Of a stretch of 64,000 nucleotides of DNA, positions 51,101 to 62,986 are shown one piece after another. Both the position numbers and the translations under genes were made by a program. Source of the stretch: Tetrahymena thermophila SB210 (lineage: Eukaryota > Ciliophora > Oligohymenophorea > Hymenostomatida > Tetrahymenidae); contig NW_002476434.1 in the NCBI RefSeq assembly GCF_000189635.1, positions 1,922,001 through 1,986,000 of the forward strand, written 5' to 3'. The notes beneath the pieces are model-generated. The model worked only from the letters and a program-made list of their open reading frames with translations, had not been told where the DNA came from and made no database searches. The number at the start of each line of letters is the position of its first letter. Position 1 is the first letter of the stretch.

Positions 51101-53287
51101 TATTTACCTGGAGCTGTTTTAGTAATAATAGTTATAAATGCAGATGGTGCTGTATTTGGAGGATTTTAAATTCCATTTATCTATATTTAGAAGGTATCTC
51201 CTGGAACCAATGAGCTTGTAAATATATTTGTTGACTAAATTTCTGTAGTGGATAAAGTAGAGCAGGTAAGTGAGTTGCTCTTTTAGTTTAAAAAACAACA
51301 TATTAGTAATACAATTTTAATTTTAGGAAAATATTACAATTTTTGCTCCAGAAATCCATGAACATGATGGCGAAGAAAAGCTGAATGAAGAAGCAGGAAA
51401 TGAGAAATACAGAATTTGTCCTGGACTATAATTTTAATTAACAGTTATTGAAAATGTATATGAAGTTATAACAGAAATAGTTGGATCAGCTATTGTTACT
51501 AATGATGCAGTTAAGCTTCCTGCAATTGTTGAATATTGAAAGGCACTTTAAATTTATTCTTATTAATAAATAGTTGAAGACAAACTTTTGTACATTATCA
51601 TAAAGCTAATATTATTCTAAGTTGCATACATAGGATTTGTTATTTACAAACTAAAGCTGTATTGTGAGCCAGTAGCTAAACTGCTTGGAAAAAAATTTTA
51701 AATATCTAGTTACATTTTTCCTCCCCCAATCGAAGTACCCGAAGATGAAGTTGCTTTATTTAAAATTATGAATAAATTTTAGAAAATAAATCTTTTTATT
51801 GTAATTCATTAATAAGTCAATTTAAAAAATTTGATTTACGAGTATATGTTATTCCAATTTAAGAGTCATAGATGACTCTTAGGAAGGTTCCTGTATCAAA
51901 TGGAGTATTTGTTACTCCTTAAAAAGTTAATGTTTGAACTGATCCTTAAGTCTGAACTGGTGTTGCAGGATTAGTTGTGTAAACAAACGTAACAGGAGTT
52001 GTTGGAGTCGTAGTAAAAGTACATGATTCTTTTAGCTAATAATCTCCTCCCGAAGGAATCAGTTCAGAAATCCAAAGACTTATAGTCTTTTTTTATTTAA
52101 AAAAAATTTTTTCATTATCTTCAATTTAAATATCTTAATATATACCTCAGGCATAGTGGAGAAAGGATTTCTAAATTAAGTTAATTATAATTGGTATTAT
52201 TAACTATTTGGCATTACTAGTGAGTTAATATTTAAAAATTTTATTGTCTGATCAGAGACAAAAAGTGTACAAGTAAATGAAGGATTGTACAAGCCATTTT
52301 AACCCTAAAATTTATAGAAATACTTTAAATTATATTGATAAATAGTTAGATATATTATACTGCAGCAGGTATATAAGAACATGAGCTTGGAAGATTAGTT
52401 GAGTCTCCAAAATCAAAAAATACTCCCTCTTATAGATCAGGAAACCACTTTGTAAATTTAATCTGGATTTATGAATTCGCTTAAATATTATATTTTGGTT
52501 AAAAATTAAAATTAGCAGTTAATCCCTTTTTTCCAGTAGTCCCATCATTCACACTCATATTTATACAAGTGCTTTACTCTTAAGTATAACTAAACTAATA
52601 TTTTTAAAATAATATTTTTATTTATCTAATTATTTATTTTCTCTTTAAAATTTTTTTTCTAATAATAATTTTATTTACACTTCCTGATCCTCTATAATAT
52701 TTTGTAGCTCCACCTAGATTTTAAATTGTTACTAAAAAGGTAGCTTTGCAGTTGCATCTTGCATTTTACATAGTAAAAACAACCTCCATAGAATTATCAG
52801 TATTTGCAAAATTATAATTTATGTTAGATAGGAGTAATTCATAATACGAAGCCTATTAATTAGCTTAAACTGATGCCTATGCTAAACTCTATTAACTTTA
52901 AGATCCTATAGTATATCTTATTGAGCTAGGATCAGGAGAATTAGCTCCAAAAAAAAAAATATTTGTAGGTGATATTTATATGGAGAGAATGCTTCCTGTT
53001 GGAATAGTACTTAAAGGTGATGTAGTGAATTTTAATAATATTCGATGGTCAGAAGTTGCCAAAACTTTATTGTTGGTTGGTACAGTAACAGCAACTGAAT
53101 TAAAAGGTGTTTAACTGCTAACTTATCCTATTATAAGTTTTTATAAAAATGTTAATTACAAGTTCAAATTATATTGTCTTTTGTCATTTTTATTCTGTTG
53201 AATTTTATCTTAATTAATTTTTAATTTACCTATCATGTGCAATAGCATCAATATTAATGCGCTTAAATAGTTAACAAGATTTTTCAT
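45140..53287 (-). CDS. Giant secretory-pathway membrane protein with furin-like Cys repeats
   Basis: Fifteen exons: 53,287-53,230, 53,127-52,679, 52,594-52,361, 52,304-52,146, 52,086-51,840, 51,753-51,338, 51,279-51,108, 50,866-50,639, 50,554-49,803, 49,741-49,304, 49,101-48,770, 48,713-48,406, 48,355-47,285, 47,224-46,716, 46,663-45,140. The frame closes at 2299 codons (2298 aa), with every splice phase agreeing. Signal peptide (MKNLVNYLSALILMLLHMIG), then about 900 residues rich in Ser/Thr/Asn that look like repeated beta-sandwich units. Cys-rich furin/EGF-like repeats cover about 980-1300 (CDPNCFQCNP, CSSPCATCSG, CFAPCDTCSG, CEACDSSCLTC). About five membrane segments follow in exon 13 (YLIGACIFIAITAAS, FEFLSWLTTGILM, LAVFWLGFIIYVITNIIVFF, ISILSYIFSSTLIITG, IEAIILTLIMLFFIIGDVF). 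The basic, Ser/Asn-rich cytosolic tail is about 680 residues. Probably a cell-surface receptor or adhesion-like protein; function unknown. Confidence 0.88.
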
Positions 53288-55278
53288 TTTATAAATGTTT
53301 AATAATTAATCTAATCTGCTAATAGTTAATTTTAATTAGGTGTTTTTTTTAGAGTTTTATTGCTAGCCTGCTCCAAATTTCTTAATATATCAGCTGTAAT
53401 GAATGCAAATAACTTTGTAGCTAATTTAGAGAGCTGCTATGAAATTGACTATTAAATTGTTTCCTATTCCTGCTATGCTCTAAAGCTTAAAATAAGATAA
53501 ATGTGAATGTATGTTTTATATGATTATTATAATTATTTATTTATTTTTTAGTATTGTTTTTAATAAACAGACAAAATAGTTAATTACAAAAATATTTATT
53601 ATCACATATTAAATAAATAATTAGCAGCAATGGTAATGAAATAATTACAATAAGCAAAAAAGAAAAATAATTGAAAACACAAATTAAGCTTAATTTTAAT
53701 TAATTTGATAGGAAAATAGATATTTTTATTTTTTTCTCTATCAATTAATAATGAATGACTGACTGACTGGCTAATACCACAAATTGCTTTTATATTTATT
53801 CCTATTGAATTTATTATTAATTTTAATATCCATTAAGTTTTCTTTTCTTCTTCAAAGACTATATAACTATTTTTTTATGGTTATTATCCATTCATTTTTA
53901 TTAAACAACCATATTTCAATCAATTTATTATTTTTAACAACCTTATTATTTATTATTCACTAATATCTTTATGAGATAATTAATATTCCTGGATTCTCTA
54001 ACAGACGATACAACTTGGCCAGTTAATAAAAAAAATTTTATTCCTTTTCTTACAATTCCAAAGTATAAAAAAATATATTATCAATTACTATAAACCAAAA
54101 AATAACTTAAATTTAATTAATTTTATAAACCTTTTAATTTTCCATAACAACCAATTAAAAATTAAAAGACTTTTTATAAAAATAAATAAATAAATCAATT
54201 TTTATTTAAAATATCAAAATCTATTTTGAAACTTCTTGATCTATTCTGATTTCAGGCTAAATCTTAATGTGATTTTTTTAATTTAATCTAAAACCATAAA
54301 AATTAAGATCTCTGGAAATTGAAAACTTCTCAATAAACTACAAAACGCAATAATCAAGATTTATTTGTATAAATTAGAAACAAACAAAAGTTAAACCCTA
54401 CTTTTATTCTCCTAATTTATTTAAATTTCTCGAAAATTGAATTATATTTGTATGGTTAATATTTAAATTCATATTAATTTAAAATAACATTTGCAAGCTT
54501 TTTGTCATATTCTTTTAATTTTTATACTTGATAAAAAATTTGATTTAATCAACTAATTAGTTTATATTTTTCTTGAATCAGAATCTAAAATTTATTATCT
54601 TTATTTTTAAAAGTATTGATAAATAAATAAATAAACAAACTAACATCATAATTATTTTTGTAAATTAATTAAAATGATCAAGAAATAAATTTTTAGAAAT
54701 CAAGCATCTTTAAACATATTTATAAATTTTAAGATCTTTATTAAATGAGGTAAAATTCAATATAAATAAATCTAATCACTCAAAAGCACTCTCTTTTAAT
54801 ATTTCACTATCAATACTTGAAAATTTGGTAGGTGTAAAAACAAACATACATAACTAATTACTATTCTAAAATTAAATTCAAATTATCTTTTTATCTTAAA
54901 ATACTGACTTTAAATGCATTTTTAAAATTATTTTAAAGATTATTTTTAAAAATATTCCTATGTGCTTAATATTTTGTTAGTAAAATTAATTTAATTTTTA
55001 AATATTTAAAAATGAAATATTTTCAACTATGAAAAATAAATTATTACTACTAATAATTTTTTTAAAAATCAAATAAAATACAGAAGTAAATAAATATAAA
55101 TAATTAAAATGGTGTACTGATTTTACAAAGATTTTATAAATATTTAGAGGATTTAATATAATAATTAATTTTAGAATTTATAATATTTTTATACATTTTT
55201 TTTCTTTTCTTAAAAGTAGAAGGAAATAATCAAATAATATGTGAATTTCATTTAGCTATTTAAATTAGCGAATTATTT
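53288..55278. other. Intergenic 2 kb
   Basis: Upstream of the giant membrane protein and downstream of the coiled-coil gene (both minus). It holds a short GACT run near 53,756-53,770. Otherwise A+T-rich with no coding frame I would trust. Confidence 0.6.
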
Positions 55279-58200
55279 TCAAAAATTACTATTCATTTAA
55301 TCTAGGAATTCTTACTCTTTACGTTTTAATGCAAATAATTTTTGATTGTTTTTATTAATTTATTCATTTAATTCTATGAGCCTTCCTCTGTACTCATGCT
55401 TCTTTTTGGAATCTTCTGTTTTCTTTTTAATTTAAAATAGTTTTAAAATTAAATAATTAATTTTTATTTTAATTCTTAATTATAAACAATCAAGTTAAAC
55501 TTTAAAATTAAAAAAAATTTACGCCTGATTCATTGAGTATATTCTAAAATTGGCTACTTAGCGAGATAGATTCCTTTTCAGCTTCAATGATTTATTTAAG
55601 GATAAACTCATATCTGTCATTTGTTTCTTATCCTTAGGTGGTGGATGTATTTGTATTTTAGTTTTAAACTGTATTTATGCTTTGACTTTGAGTATAAGAA
55701 ATGTTATTATTGCTTAAATTTAGCTACTGACTTTGGTCTATATGACTATAATTTTATAGCTAACTTACATTAAGTCTACTATTGTTGTTCAAAATAGTTG
55801 AATTGTTATTTATTTAGTTATTTTGATTAGTGTTTGTAGAGGCAGGTCCCATGATATATTAATTATAGAAAAATGAATCATTATTCATCTGTAATGTAGG
55901 CACTCCTTTCTCATCGTTTTCTAACTCATTTTGGGCTATACCTAATTAACCAACTACTTAATTGTGCTACTATCCTTAATGTTATTCATAATCAATTGTA
56001 CTAACAACACTTTACTATGCTATCTCTCTGCTAGACTTTTGTCTAATCAGTTCATTTTAAAAAAGAGGAGTATCAAAATTTTCTTAGTTTAAAACTCCTA
56101 ATCTTGCAGTCCCTTCTAAGGGTTATTGTTATTACTACTGCTATGATTAAATATAACTATTGGGTTTAAACTATGAGGTAGAAGGTAATGTTTTAGAGTG
56201 ACCTCTAGAAATAGGCGATACATTGTTTGGTGAGCGAGATTGAGGAGGTGGAGATTATGAAGAGCTTCTCATTGTATTGTTATTTATTAAAGATGTTTAA
56301 TTTGTAAATTGGTATGATTTTTACTAGATTTTATGCTCATTAATTGGGGATTTTGTTGTGTTTTGAGAATAAATGTTATTATTTGCTTAATCATTTAGTT
56401 ATATAGATCTGTTAGTTTATTCGTTGATAGTGTTGTTGTTTCTTTTAGAGCTCAATTAAGTCATTTCACTATTATTGACTCTTTGAGTGTTAGCTGCTAT
56501 AGTTGTATTTGAAAAAGATTATATAAGTTAACCATTTTTATTCATCTACTTAGACGGGGTAGGAGACCTAGAAGTAGATGAATTGCGGCGACTCTTATTA
56601 GCAACCTGCTAGTTACTACTGCTGCTAGTTAGCTTTTTTTGTGTTCTCGATTTATTCGAAGAAAGTAAGATGTCTTCTTCATGATGATCGTTTAAATTTC
56701 TTCTTGAAGAAGAACTTGAAATTGTTGATGCAGCTTTATGCTATTTAAGGGTGTGAATTTAATCAATAAGTTTTCTCTGTTTGGTGATTAATCTGACTCT
56801 TGTCTCTTCCCATTCATTTTATTTTTGCTAGAGATTTATCTATAACTACTCTATTTCAACATTCTTTACATCGATTAAATGCTTTTGCTCTTCATTTTCT
56901 TCTTATAATAAACTTATTCTTTTTTCCAAATCCGATATTTTTCTTGAGTAATTCGTTTCTAAGAGATTCAATTCATTTTAAAACTCTCTTAGTTACTCAT
57001 TGTAGTGCTCCTTCATCTTTTATAAATCTCTTTACCTGCTTTCACTTTTAATTTAATGCTCCTCTTTTTGCATCTTCTCAGATTAATATTTACGATTAAT
57101 TTCCTCTTTTTCATCTTGAAGCATTCTATGATCTGCCTAAAGTTTGTGAAAATTCATCTTTGTTTCTTAATTTTCTTACTTTAACTATAAAAGATCTTCT
57201 TCCAAACTTTATCTTGCCGATTTTTCGCTTAGAAGTTCTTCCTTAGTTTTAGATTGCTTGTTTCTGCATTCATTTAGTTATGTATTTAAAAGAGATAAAT
57301 CTGCTTCCATTCTCTCGAATATTTCTGTTTTCTCTGCATCACCTGCTTCAAAAGCAAGCTGCATTTCCTTTTTTTATCTTTCACTCTCTTCAAACTGCCT
57401 TCTATTCTCTCTTAGCTCCTCTTCTCTCTCATTTATTATTGTTTACATGTTAAAGATATTATCTTAATGCTGCTCTCTTTCGTTTCTCATTTCCTTTTCT
57501 TTTGATTCTAATTATATTTAAAGCTCCTTAATTTTTGCCTACAGTGCTTTCATTGCATTAGCATATGCCTTGCTCTCCCTTTGAGTAGTGCTTATACTAG
57601 TACCATATCCTAAAGTAACTGAACCTTCCGTGACTTATCTTTTGGAAGTCATTTATGATCCATATGTCATTTGCTAGTTAGATTCAAATATTATGTTCTA
57701 TCTTTGATTCTAACCTCCAAAAACACTTCCTTAATTGGATGGATTACCTAAAACATAACTATTTAAATTGCTATTTAAGCTTTTATTTTCTTAATTAGGA
57801 TGAGGTACAATTCCTCTCATTATCGATTGTGCAGATGGAAAAATATCATCAATTTTATTACTTGTATCCACATAGATCCTATTATTCGAATTATCATTTC
57901 CATCAATACTCCTCTAGTTAAAACTCATTTAATGAGTTTGCACTGACTATTATTAAGATCCAAATTTTAAAGATTTTTAGTTTATTATAGGCTATGCTTC
58001 TTGTTCCTTCCCTGCCATATTTTGAAATGTATCATGAAAGTACTAATTATTTTCATCAAACTCAAATTCATTTTATTGATTGCTTGATAAATTATCCTTT
58101 TCTACTTAAGCTACATTTATATTTAGATTCTAATCTTGATTTATTTAGTTTAAGCTATTCTTACGATTGAATTAAGAATTGCTTCCGCTGCTTTGCTTAA

Positions 58201-58522
58201 CTGGCAATGGAGGTGCTCCTTAAAAACCATTAGAAGAAGTGCCTGTTTATTATGAATAAATTTAAAATGCTGAATTAGAGTGAGCAAGTGATCTATTCTC
58301 TAATGAAGGAATATCTGTTGCATTATAGGGTGAACTGCTATTCATATATGGACTTAAATTTGAGCGCTAATTTTATTTTTAAGTATTTAATCCTTGCTAA
58401 GATCCAGTTTACTGCAGCTATTATGTCTAAGATTACAAAGATGGATTTGTATTTACTTTTTTCATAAAATCATCGAATAGACAATCTAACTTTTTAGCGC
58501 TATCTCTATAAGTGGAGGACAT
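55279..58522 (-). CDS. Large coiled-coil protein, Gln/Asn-rich
   Basis: Two exons, 58,522-55,523 (exactly 1000 codons) and 55,422-55,279, with a 100-bp GTAAAT...AAAAAG intron; 1048 codons, 1047 aa, ATG (MSSTYRDSAKKLDCLFDDFM) to TGA 55,279-55,281. The first ~290 residues are Ser/Gln/Asn-rich and probably disordered. About 300-620 form a long heptad-rich coiled coil (AYANAMKALQAKIKELQIQ, EMRNEREQHQDNIFNMQ, DKEEINRK-type runs with many Glu/Lys/Arg). A Ser-rich stretch follows (SRRNSSTSRSPTPSKQ), then a long Gln/Asn region, and a second short coiled coil at the end (RGRLIELNEQINKNNQKLF). No membrane segment. The layout suits a structural protein of the cytoskeleton, basal body or cortex; family not recognised. 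Confidence 0.87.
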
Positions 58523-58892
58523 AACTATTTAATTTAATTCAAATTTTAAAGGCAAAAAATTTTTAGTTTGTATCTATTACAAATTAAGCAGCTATTATCA
58601 ATGAATAAATCTTTAACTAATTCAAATGAAATAATTCAAAATTTGCTTTTTTTTTAGAAAATAAAAGATCATCAATAACTCCCTACCAATAAAAACATTC
58701 CTACAAGGAATTATAATGAAAAAGAAGGAAATCTATCTTTGTATAAGTCAATATATTTAAATTTAATAAACCTTACTTAAAATATACAAAATTATGACTA
58801 TGAATTAGATAATTAAATTTTAAATAAATAATTTCTCAAATAAATAATAACTAAAAAAAATATATTATCAATTAAGATATTTATATAAATGA
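58523..58892. other. Divergent promoter region
   Basis: About 370 bases between the start of the coiled-coil gene (minus) and the open frame of the ankyrin gene (plus). A small first exon of the ankyrin gene could hide here (e.g. ATG near 58,795), but I could not prove one. Confidence 0.5.
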
Positions 58893-60027
58893 TATTAAAT
58901 TCATTTAAAAGATTCATTTCTGATAAATTTACTGATTAAAAGGTATTTCTATTTATTTTATATTATTTTTGCTTAATAAATATTAATAAAATAGAAGCAT
59001 GCTCACAAGCAAATCTTATAAAAAATACAACAAGGTTAACTTGATGATATACTTAACATTTGGAAATGCAATTAGATAGATGCCAATTACTCAGATGAAG
59101 TAAATTGAATATTTTACACTTAACAATTAAATTCCTTACAAAAAATAACTATTCAATCTTTTTAAAGAAAAATAAATTTAATTTTTTCACTAAATTTTTA
59201 TTCTTTTAACTTATTTTAATTTGATAGTAAATACAAAGATAAATTTAATTTAAACTATTTATTTAATTTATATAAAGAGAGGTTTAACTTTTTTAATGGC
59301 AGCTGTTTGTTACTCAATAGATCATTTAGAAGAAGGAAAGAAGATCATAAAATTTCTACTAGAACAAGGAGCTGACATCAATAAAGCTGATCACGGAGGA
59401 AGATCATCATTTTTAATGGCTTGTCACTGGGATTTATAGGAAATTGTTGAAATTTTCCTTGATTATAAACCAAATCTTGATTCAGATACATAAAATAAAG
59501 TAAAATGAGAAAATTTATTGATTAAACTTATTTTAAATTATATTTACTTATAAATAAAGTTTCTAATCTTAAATCCAACTTATACAGTGCTACTTAAGGG
59601 AAATTATAAAATGGCTAAATTCTTGCTTGATAATGGTGCTGACTACAATAAAATCTTTGAATTGCATAACTTTAACGGCTAAATCAGACTAAATGGTGAG
59701 ATGTTATAATTCTTATATTAGTATAAGATAGAAAAGCAAAGTAAATATTTCTTTTTCATTACGAAATTTATTCTATTAATAACTCCTGTATAAATTTAAT
59801 TTTAATTTAAACTATCACTTTAATAATTATTTAACTTAACCAAAAAATTAGAATTAATAGAAAGATAAAATTTGCTTTTTATAAGACAGAGTCTAATAGA
59901 AAAGGCTACTGAATAAAATACTAAATGTGAGTAATCTTCAACAGAGTAAAATTCTCAAGATTAATAAGTTTTTCTAGTTTAAAAGCTAAATAAAAACGAG
60001 CTAAAAGAAGTATTAAAATACATCTGA
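58893..60027 (+). CDS. Ankyrin-repeat protein, start not resolved
   Basis: Three exons read in one frame: open from 58,893 to 59,099, then 59,278-59,499 and 59,560-60,027 (TGA 60,025-60,027), with GTAAAT...AAAG and GTAAAA...AAAG introns of 178 and 60 bp, both phase 0. The ankyrin units are clear: DDILNIWKCNQIDANYSDE / RGLTFLMAAVCYSID, IIKFLLEQGADINKADHGGR, SSFLMACHWDLQEIVEIFLD, and TVLLKGNYKMAKFLLDNGADYN. The C-terminal ~100 residues are Gln/Lys-rich. The first exon has no ATG in frame after its upstream TGA at 58,890-58,892, so the true start must be in an upstream exon, or the gene is a 5'-truncated relic. Ankyrin repeats mediate protein binding; partner unknown. Confidence 0.65.
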
Positions 60028-60837
60028 ACAATGAATAAAGAAGTTAAATCCTTATAATTACTTAACTACATTTATATAATATAATTAATATTTCCAAATT
60101 TAATAAATATAAATTAAATTATTTTAACTATTATAATAACCATAATACATTTTTTCTCAAATGTGTAAACTAAACATTATATTTATTTTCTAAATTAAAT
60201 CTTCTTCTAAACAATCATAAAAAATAATATTTTATATTTCTTTGAAATTTATCATTTTAACTATATTTTTATATAAATAACTTCAAAAATTGGCTATTTA
60301 AGATGTTTAATATTTTTAAACTTATCTCAAAATATGATTTTAGAATAAATTAAGTAAGCGTTAAAAGTTAATTTCTTTGAATTAATTATAATTTATTTTA
60401 TTATTAAACTTTGAATTTACAAGAATTGATTTCATTCTATTTATTATGTGAAAAGAGCATAATAATTTAAAGGCCTATTTTTATATTTATTTATATATTT
60501 ATAGAATAATTCATATTTTACTAAAAATTTGAAATATTAGTAAATTAGATTTGATATACAATGTTAGTTAAATACTATATTAACTTATTTATGATATCTT
60601 CATTTGACTATAATCATTTGGGTAGATCCAAATGATAAAATAGAAAAATATTATTCTAAAAAACATAAACTTTTTTAATTAGCTTAAAATTCTAATTACT
60701 TTCGAAATATTTTTTTGTGATAAGATGCATTTTTAATATACAATATTTTAGATAAAAGGTGAAATTTTTGAGATAATTAATTATTATATAAAAACTAATA
60801 CTGAAAATTTAAGAGAATAGATAATTTTTTAAAAATT
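60028..60837. other. Intergenic 0.8 kb
   Basis: Promoter side of the TMBIM gene. A+T-rich, no gene or repeat array recognised. Confidence 0.6.
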
Positions 60838-61963
60838 ATGGATATTGAAGCAAATAGATATCAGTAAGATGCTGCATACCTCTATGAAGGTTAGCAAAGC
60901 TCTTCATCTGAAGAATTTTCTACTAAATCTCTGATTAATAGTCCTAGCTTTAGAATTTAATTCATTAGAAAAGTTTACTCTATATTGTTAACATAACTTT
61001 TATTGACTGCATTGGTATGCTATGCAGGAATGTATAATCCTACTTTTGGTGCTTATTTAATTACTAGCCCTGCAACACTTGTTCTTTCTATTATTGTTTC
61101 GCTTTCCATTTTACTCGCTATGTTTTGCAATAAAGTAAACCTTTTAATAAATTTTAAATATTTGCTTTCTTTTAAAAAATATTTATTTAAATTGTCATTT
61201 TTGTTATTAAAATTAATTCAATCATCATCAAGCATTTTAACACAAATTAAGAATTCTTCAAACTTTTATTTTAAAATTTAAAGAATGTAAGTAGAATTGT
61301 CCCAGCCAACTATATCCTTCTTGGTTTGTTCACTGTTTGTGAAAGCTATATTGTCAGGTAATTCTATTTTTAAATCATGTATTTATTTTTTATGCTGATT
61401 TCTTAATAAAAGTTTCTTTTGTGCTTTGATTAGCTGGACTGAATCTGGTCAACCAGATTACGAAGGGAGAAATTTGTAAATATTAAAATTTGTTGGTTAT
61501 TTTAAATAAAATATATTTTTTATTTATTTCAGAGTTTTACTTGCCGCATTCTTTACAATTGGTATCACTATCTCTCTAACTGTTTATGCATTTACTACAA
61601 AGCAAGATTTCTCATTCTGTGGAGGGTTATTATTTGTTATGCTTTCTTCTTTTATTTTATCTTCTATTCTACTTGTATTTTACAATAACTATGTCTTAGA
61701 AATAGTAGCTTGTTCTATCACAGCTATTATCTATGGAATTTACATTGTTTATGACACCTAGATTGTAGTAGTAATAAAATAACTTTAATCAATAATTTAA
61801 TATTTAAAAAAAATGATATAACAATAAAATTAAAAAATAGGGTGGTAAATATTTTGAACTTTCTATAGATGACTATATCCTTGGTGCTTTAATGTTATAC
61901 ATTGATATAATTAGACTCTTTTTAAGAATATTAGAGATAATCATTAGATCAAAAGGTAAATGA
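60838..61963 (+). CDS. Bax inhibitor-1 / lifeguard (TMBIM) family protein
   Basis: Multi-pass protein of the endomembrane system; family members leak Ca2+ from ER/Golgi and protect from stress-induced death. Exons: 60,838-61,134, 61,284-61,357, 61,434-61,475, 61,533-61,770, 61,841-61,963; spliced frame 258 codons (257 aa). The N-terminus is cytosolic (MDIEANRYQQDAAYLYEGQQ, Ser-rich), then FIRKVYSILLTQLLLTALVC begins TM1, the family's R-K-VY-LL--QL motif. Next come NYILLGLFTVCESYIVS, VLLAAFFTIGITISLTVYAF, GGLLFVMLSSFILSSILLVF, ACSITAIIYGIYIVYDTQ, and the C-terminal hallmark DDYILGALMLYIDIIRLFLRIL, making about seven membrane segments. The acidic residues in YDTQ and in LYIDII fit the Ca2+/pH-sensing diacid site of the family. 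Lifeguard-type (LFG) rather than BI-1 proper is my reading. Confidence 0.94.
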
Positions 61964-62986
61964 ATCAATGAATTATTTCATGAGTAAATAATAAGTAAAA
62001 CATTGTACTTCTAAATAATCAAAAATTAGGAAAACTTTGAATTATATATATATAATCGAATTAAAAGTTTTTTATATTTTGTTTCTTTTTGTTGCTGAAA
62101 AGTAATCTTATATATTATATATGCATGGGTTCACAAATAAACTCTGTATTAATTATACAAATATCAATAAATTAAAATCAATCTCTTATCTAATTTCTCA
62201 TAGTTAAATATCTAAATAACTAAAATTTCAAACAAATTAAACACTAAGTAATATTTTTTTAACTAACTTTCAAAATTTAAACATATTTTAATATTTATAT
62301 TGATTACAATAAAAATGAATTTTTATTGAATATTTATTTTAATTAATTTTTATTGAATATTTATTTTAATTAATTTTAATTGTGTATAAATTTTAATTCA
62401 ATTTTCAAAACTAATTAATTAAGTTAAACCTCATTCATATTGATTGATATTAATATTTTTCTAAGAAGTATTTGATAAAGTAATCATATTAAAAATATCT
62501 TGTGGCTTAACCTTACTCAATTTTTATGCATTTTTTAAAATTAATTTTAATTTTAATGAATAATTATTTTAATTCATTTTAATTATAAATATATCTAAAC
62601 TAATTAATTAAGTTAAACCTCATTTATATTGATTGATATTAATATTTTTCTAAGAAGTATTTGATAAAGTAATCATATTAAAAATATCTTGTTATTTAAC
62701 CTCATTCAATTGTTTTTGCTAATAATATTATATTTCAATAAAATCTAAAATTGTGATATCATTTTCACTCTATTTTTTAGTTTAATACTTTATTTTAAAG
62801 CATTAAATTTTATTATTTAAAATAGGAAGTAAAAATAATTTATAAAAATATTTTTAAATATATTTTTTGTAAACAAATTTGAGAAAATATGTCTATTAAG
62901 ATATTAAAATAATAAATTTTTATTTTAAAATTAATTAATTAATCTTTAATATTTGAAAAAATGAAGATCAAATGCAAAATAAATTT
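61964..62986. other. Intergenic 1 kb with a direct repeat
   Basis: Between the 3' ends of the TMBIM gene (plus) and the last gene (minus). It contains the two ~99-bp copies at 62,408-62,506 and 62,597-62,695 and, before them, TTTTTATTGAATATTTATTTTAATTAA-type short repeats at 62,320-62,400. No gene seen. Confidence 0.7.
62408..62695. repeat. Two near-identical ~99-bp direct repeats, 189 bp apart
   Basis: Copy 1 (62,408-62,506) and copy 2 (62,597-62,695) both run from AAACTAATTAATTAAGTTAA through CCTCAT(T/C)... TATTGATTGATATTAATA, TCTAAGAAGTATTTGATAAA to AAAAATATCTTGT; I count about one difference. The bases between the copies are again similar TTAATTTTAATT-like sequence, so the true unit may be the full 189 bp. 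In a spacer between two 3' ends. Recent duplication; no known element recognised. Confidence 0.85.

Noticed and set aside
57258-57467. Plus-strand Ser/Leu/Phe-rich frames here and at 56,800-57,051
   Set aside because: Antisense of the coiled-coil gene; Glu/Lys codons read backwards give Phe/Leu/Ser.
59274-59289. AAAGAGAGGTTTAACT, slightly like the ciliate chromosome breakage sequence
   Set aside because: It does not match the conserved breakage core and lies at the splice acceptor and start of an ankyrin exon.
61003-61281. Reading the TMBIM gene straight on through 61,135-61,281 as one exon
   Set aside because: The run-on is Leu/Phe/Lys A+T sequence, while a GTAAAC...AAAG intron joins the conserved segments exactly in frame.
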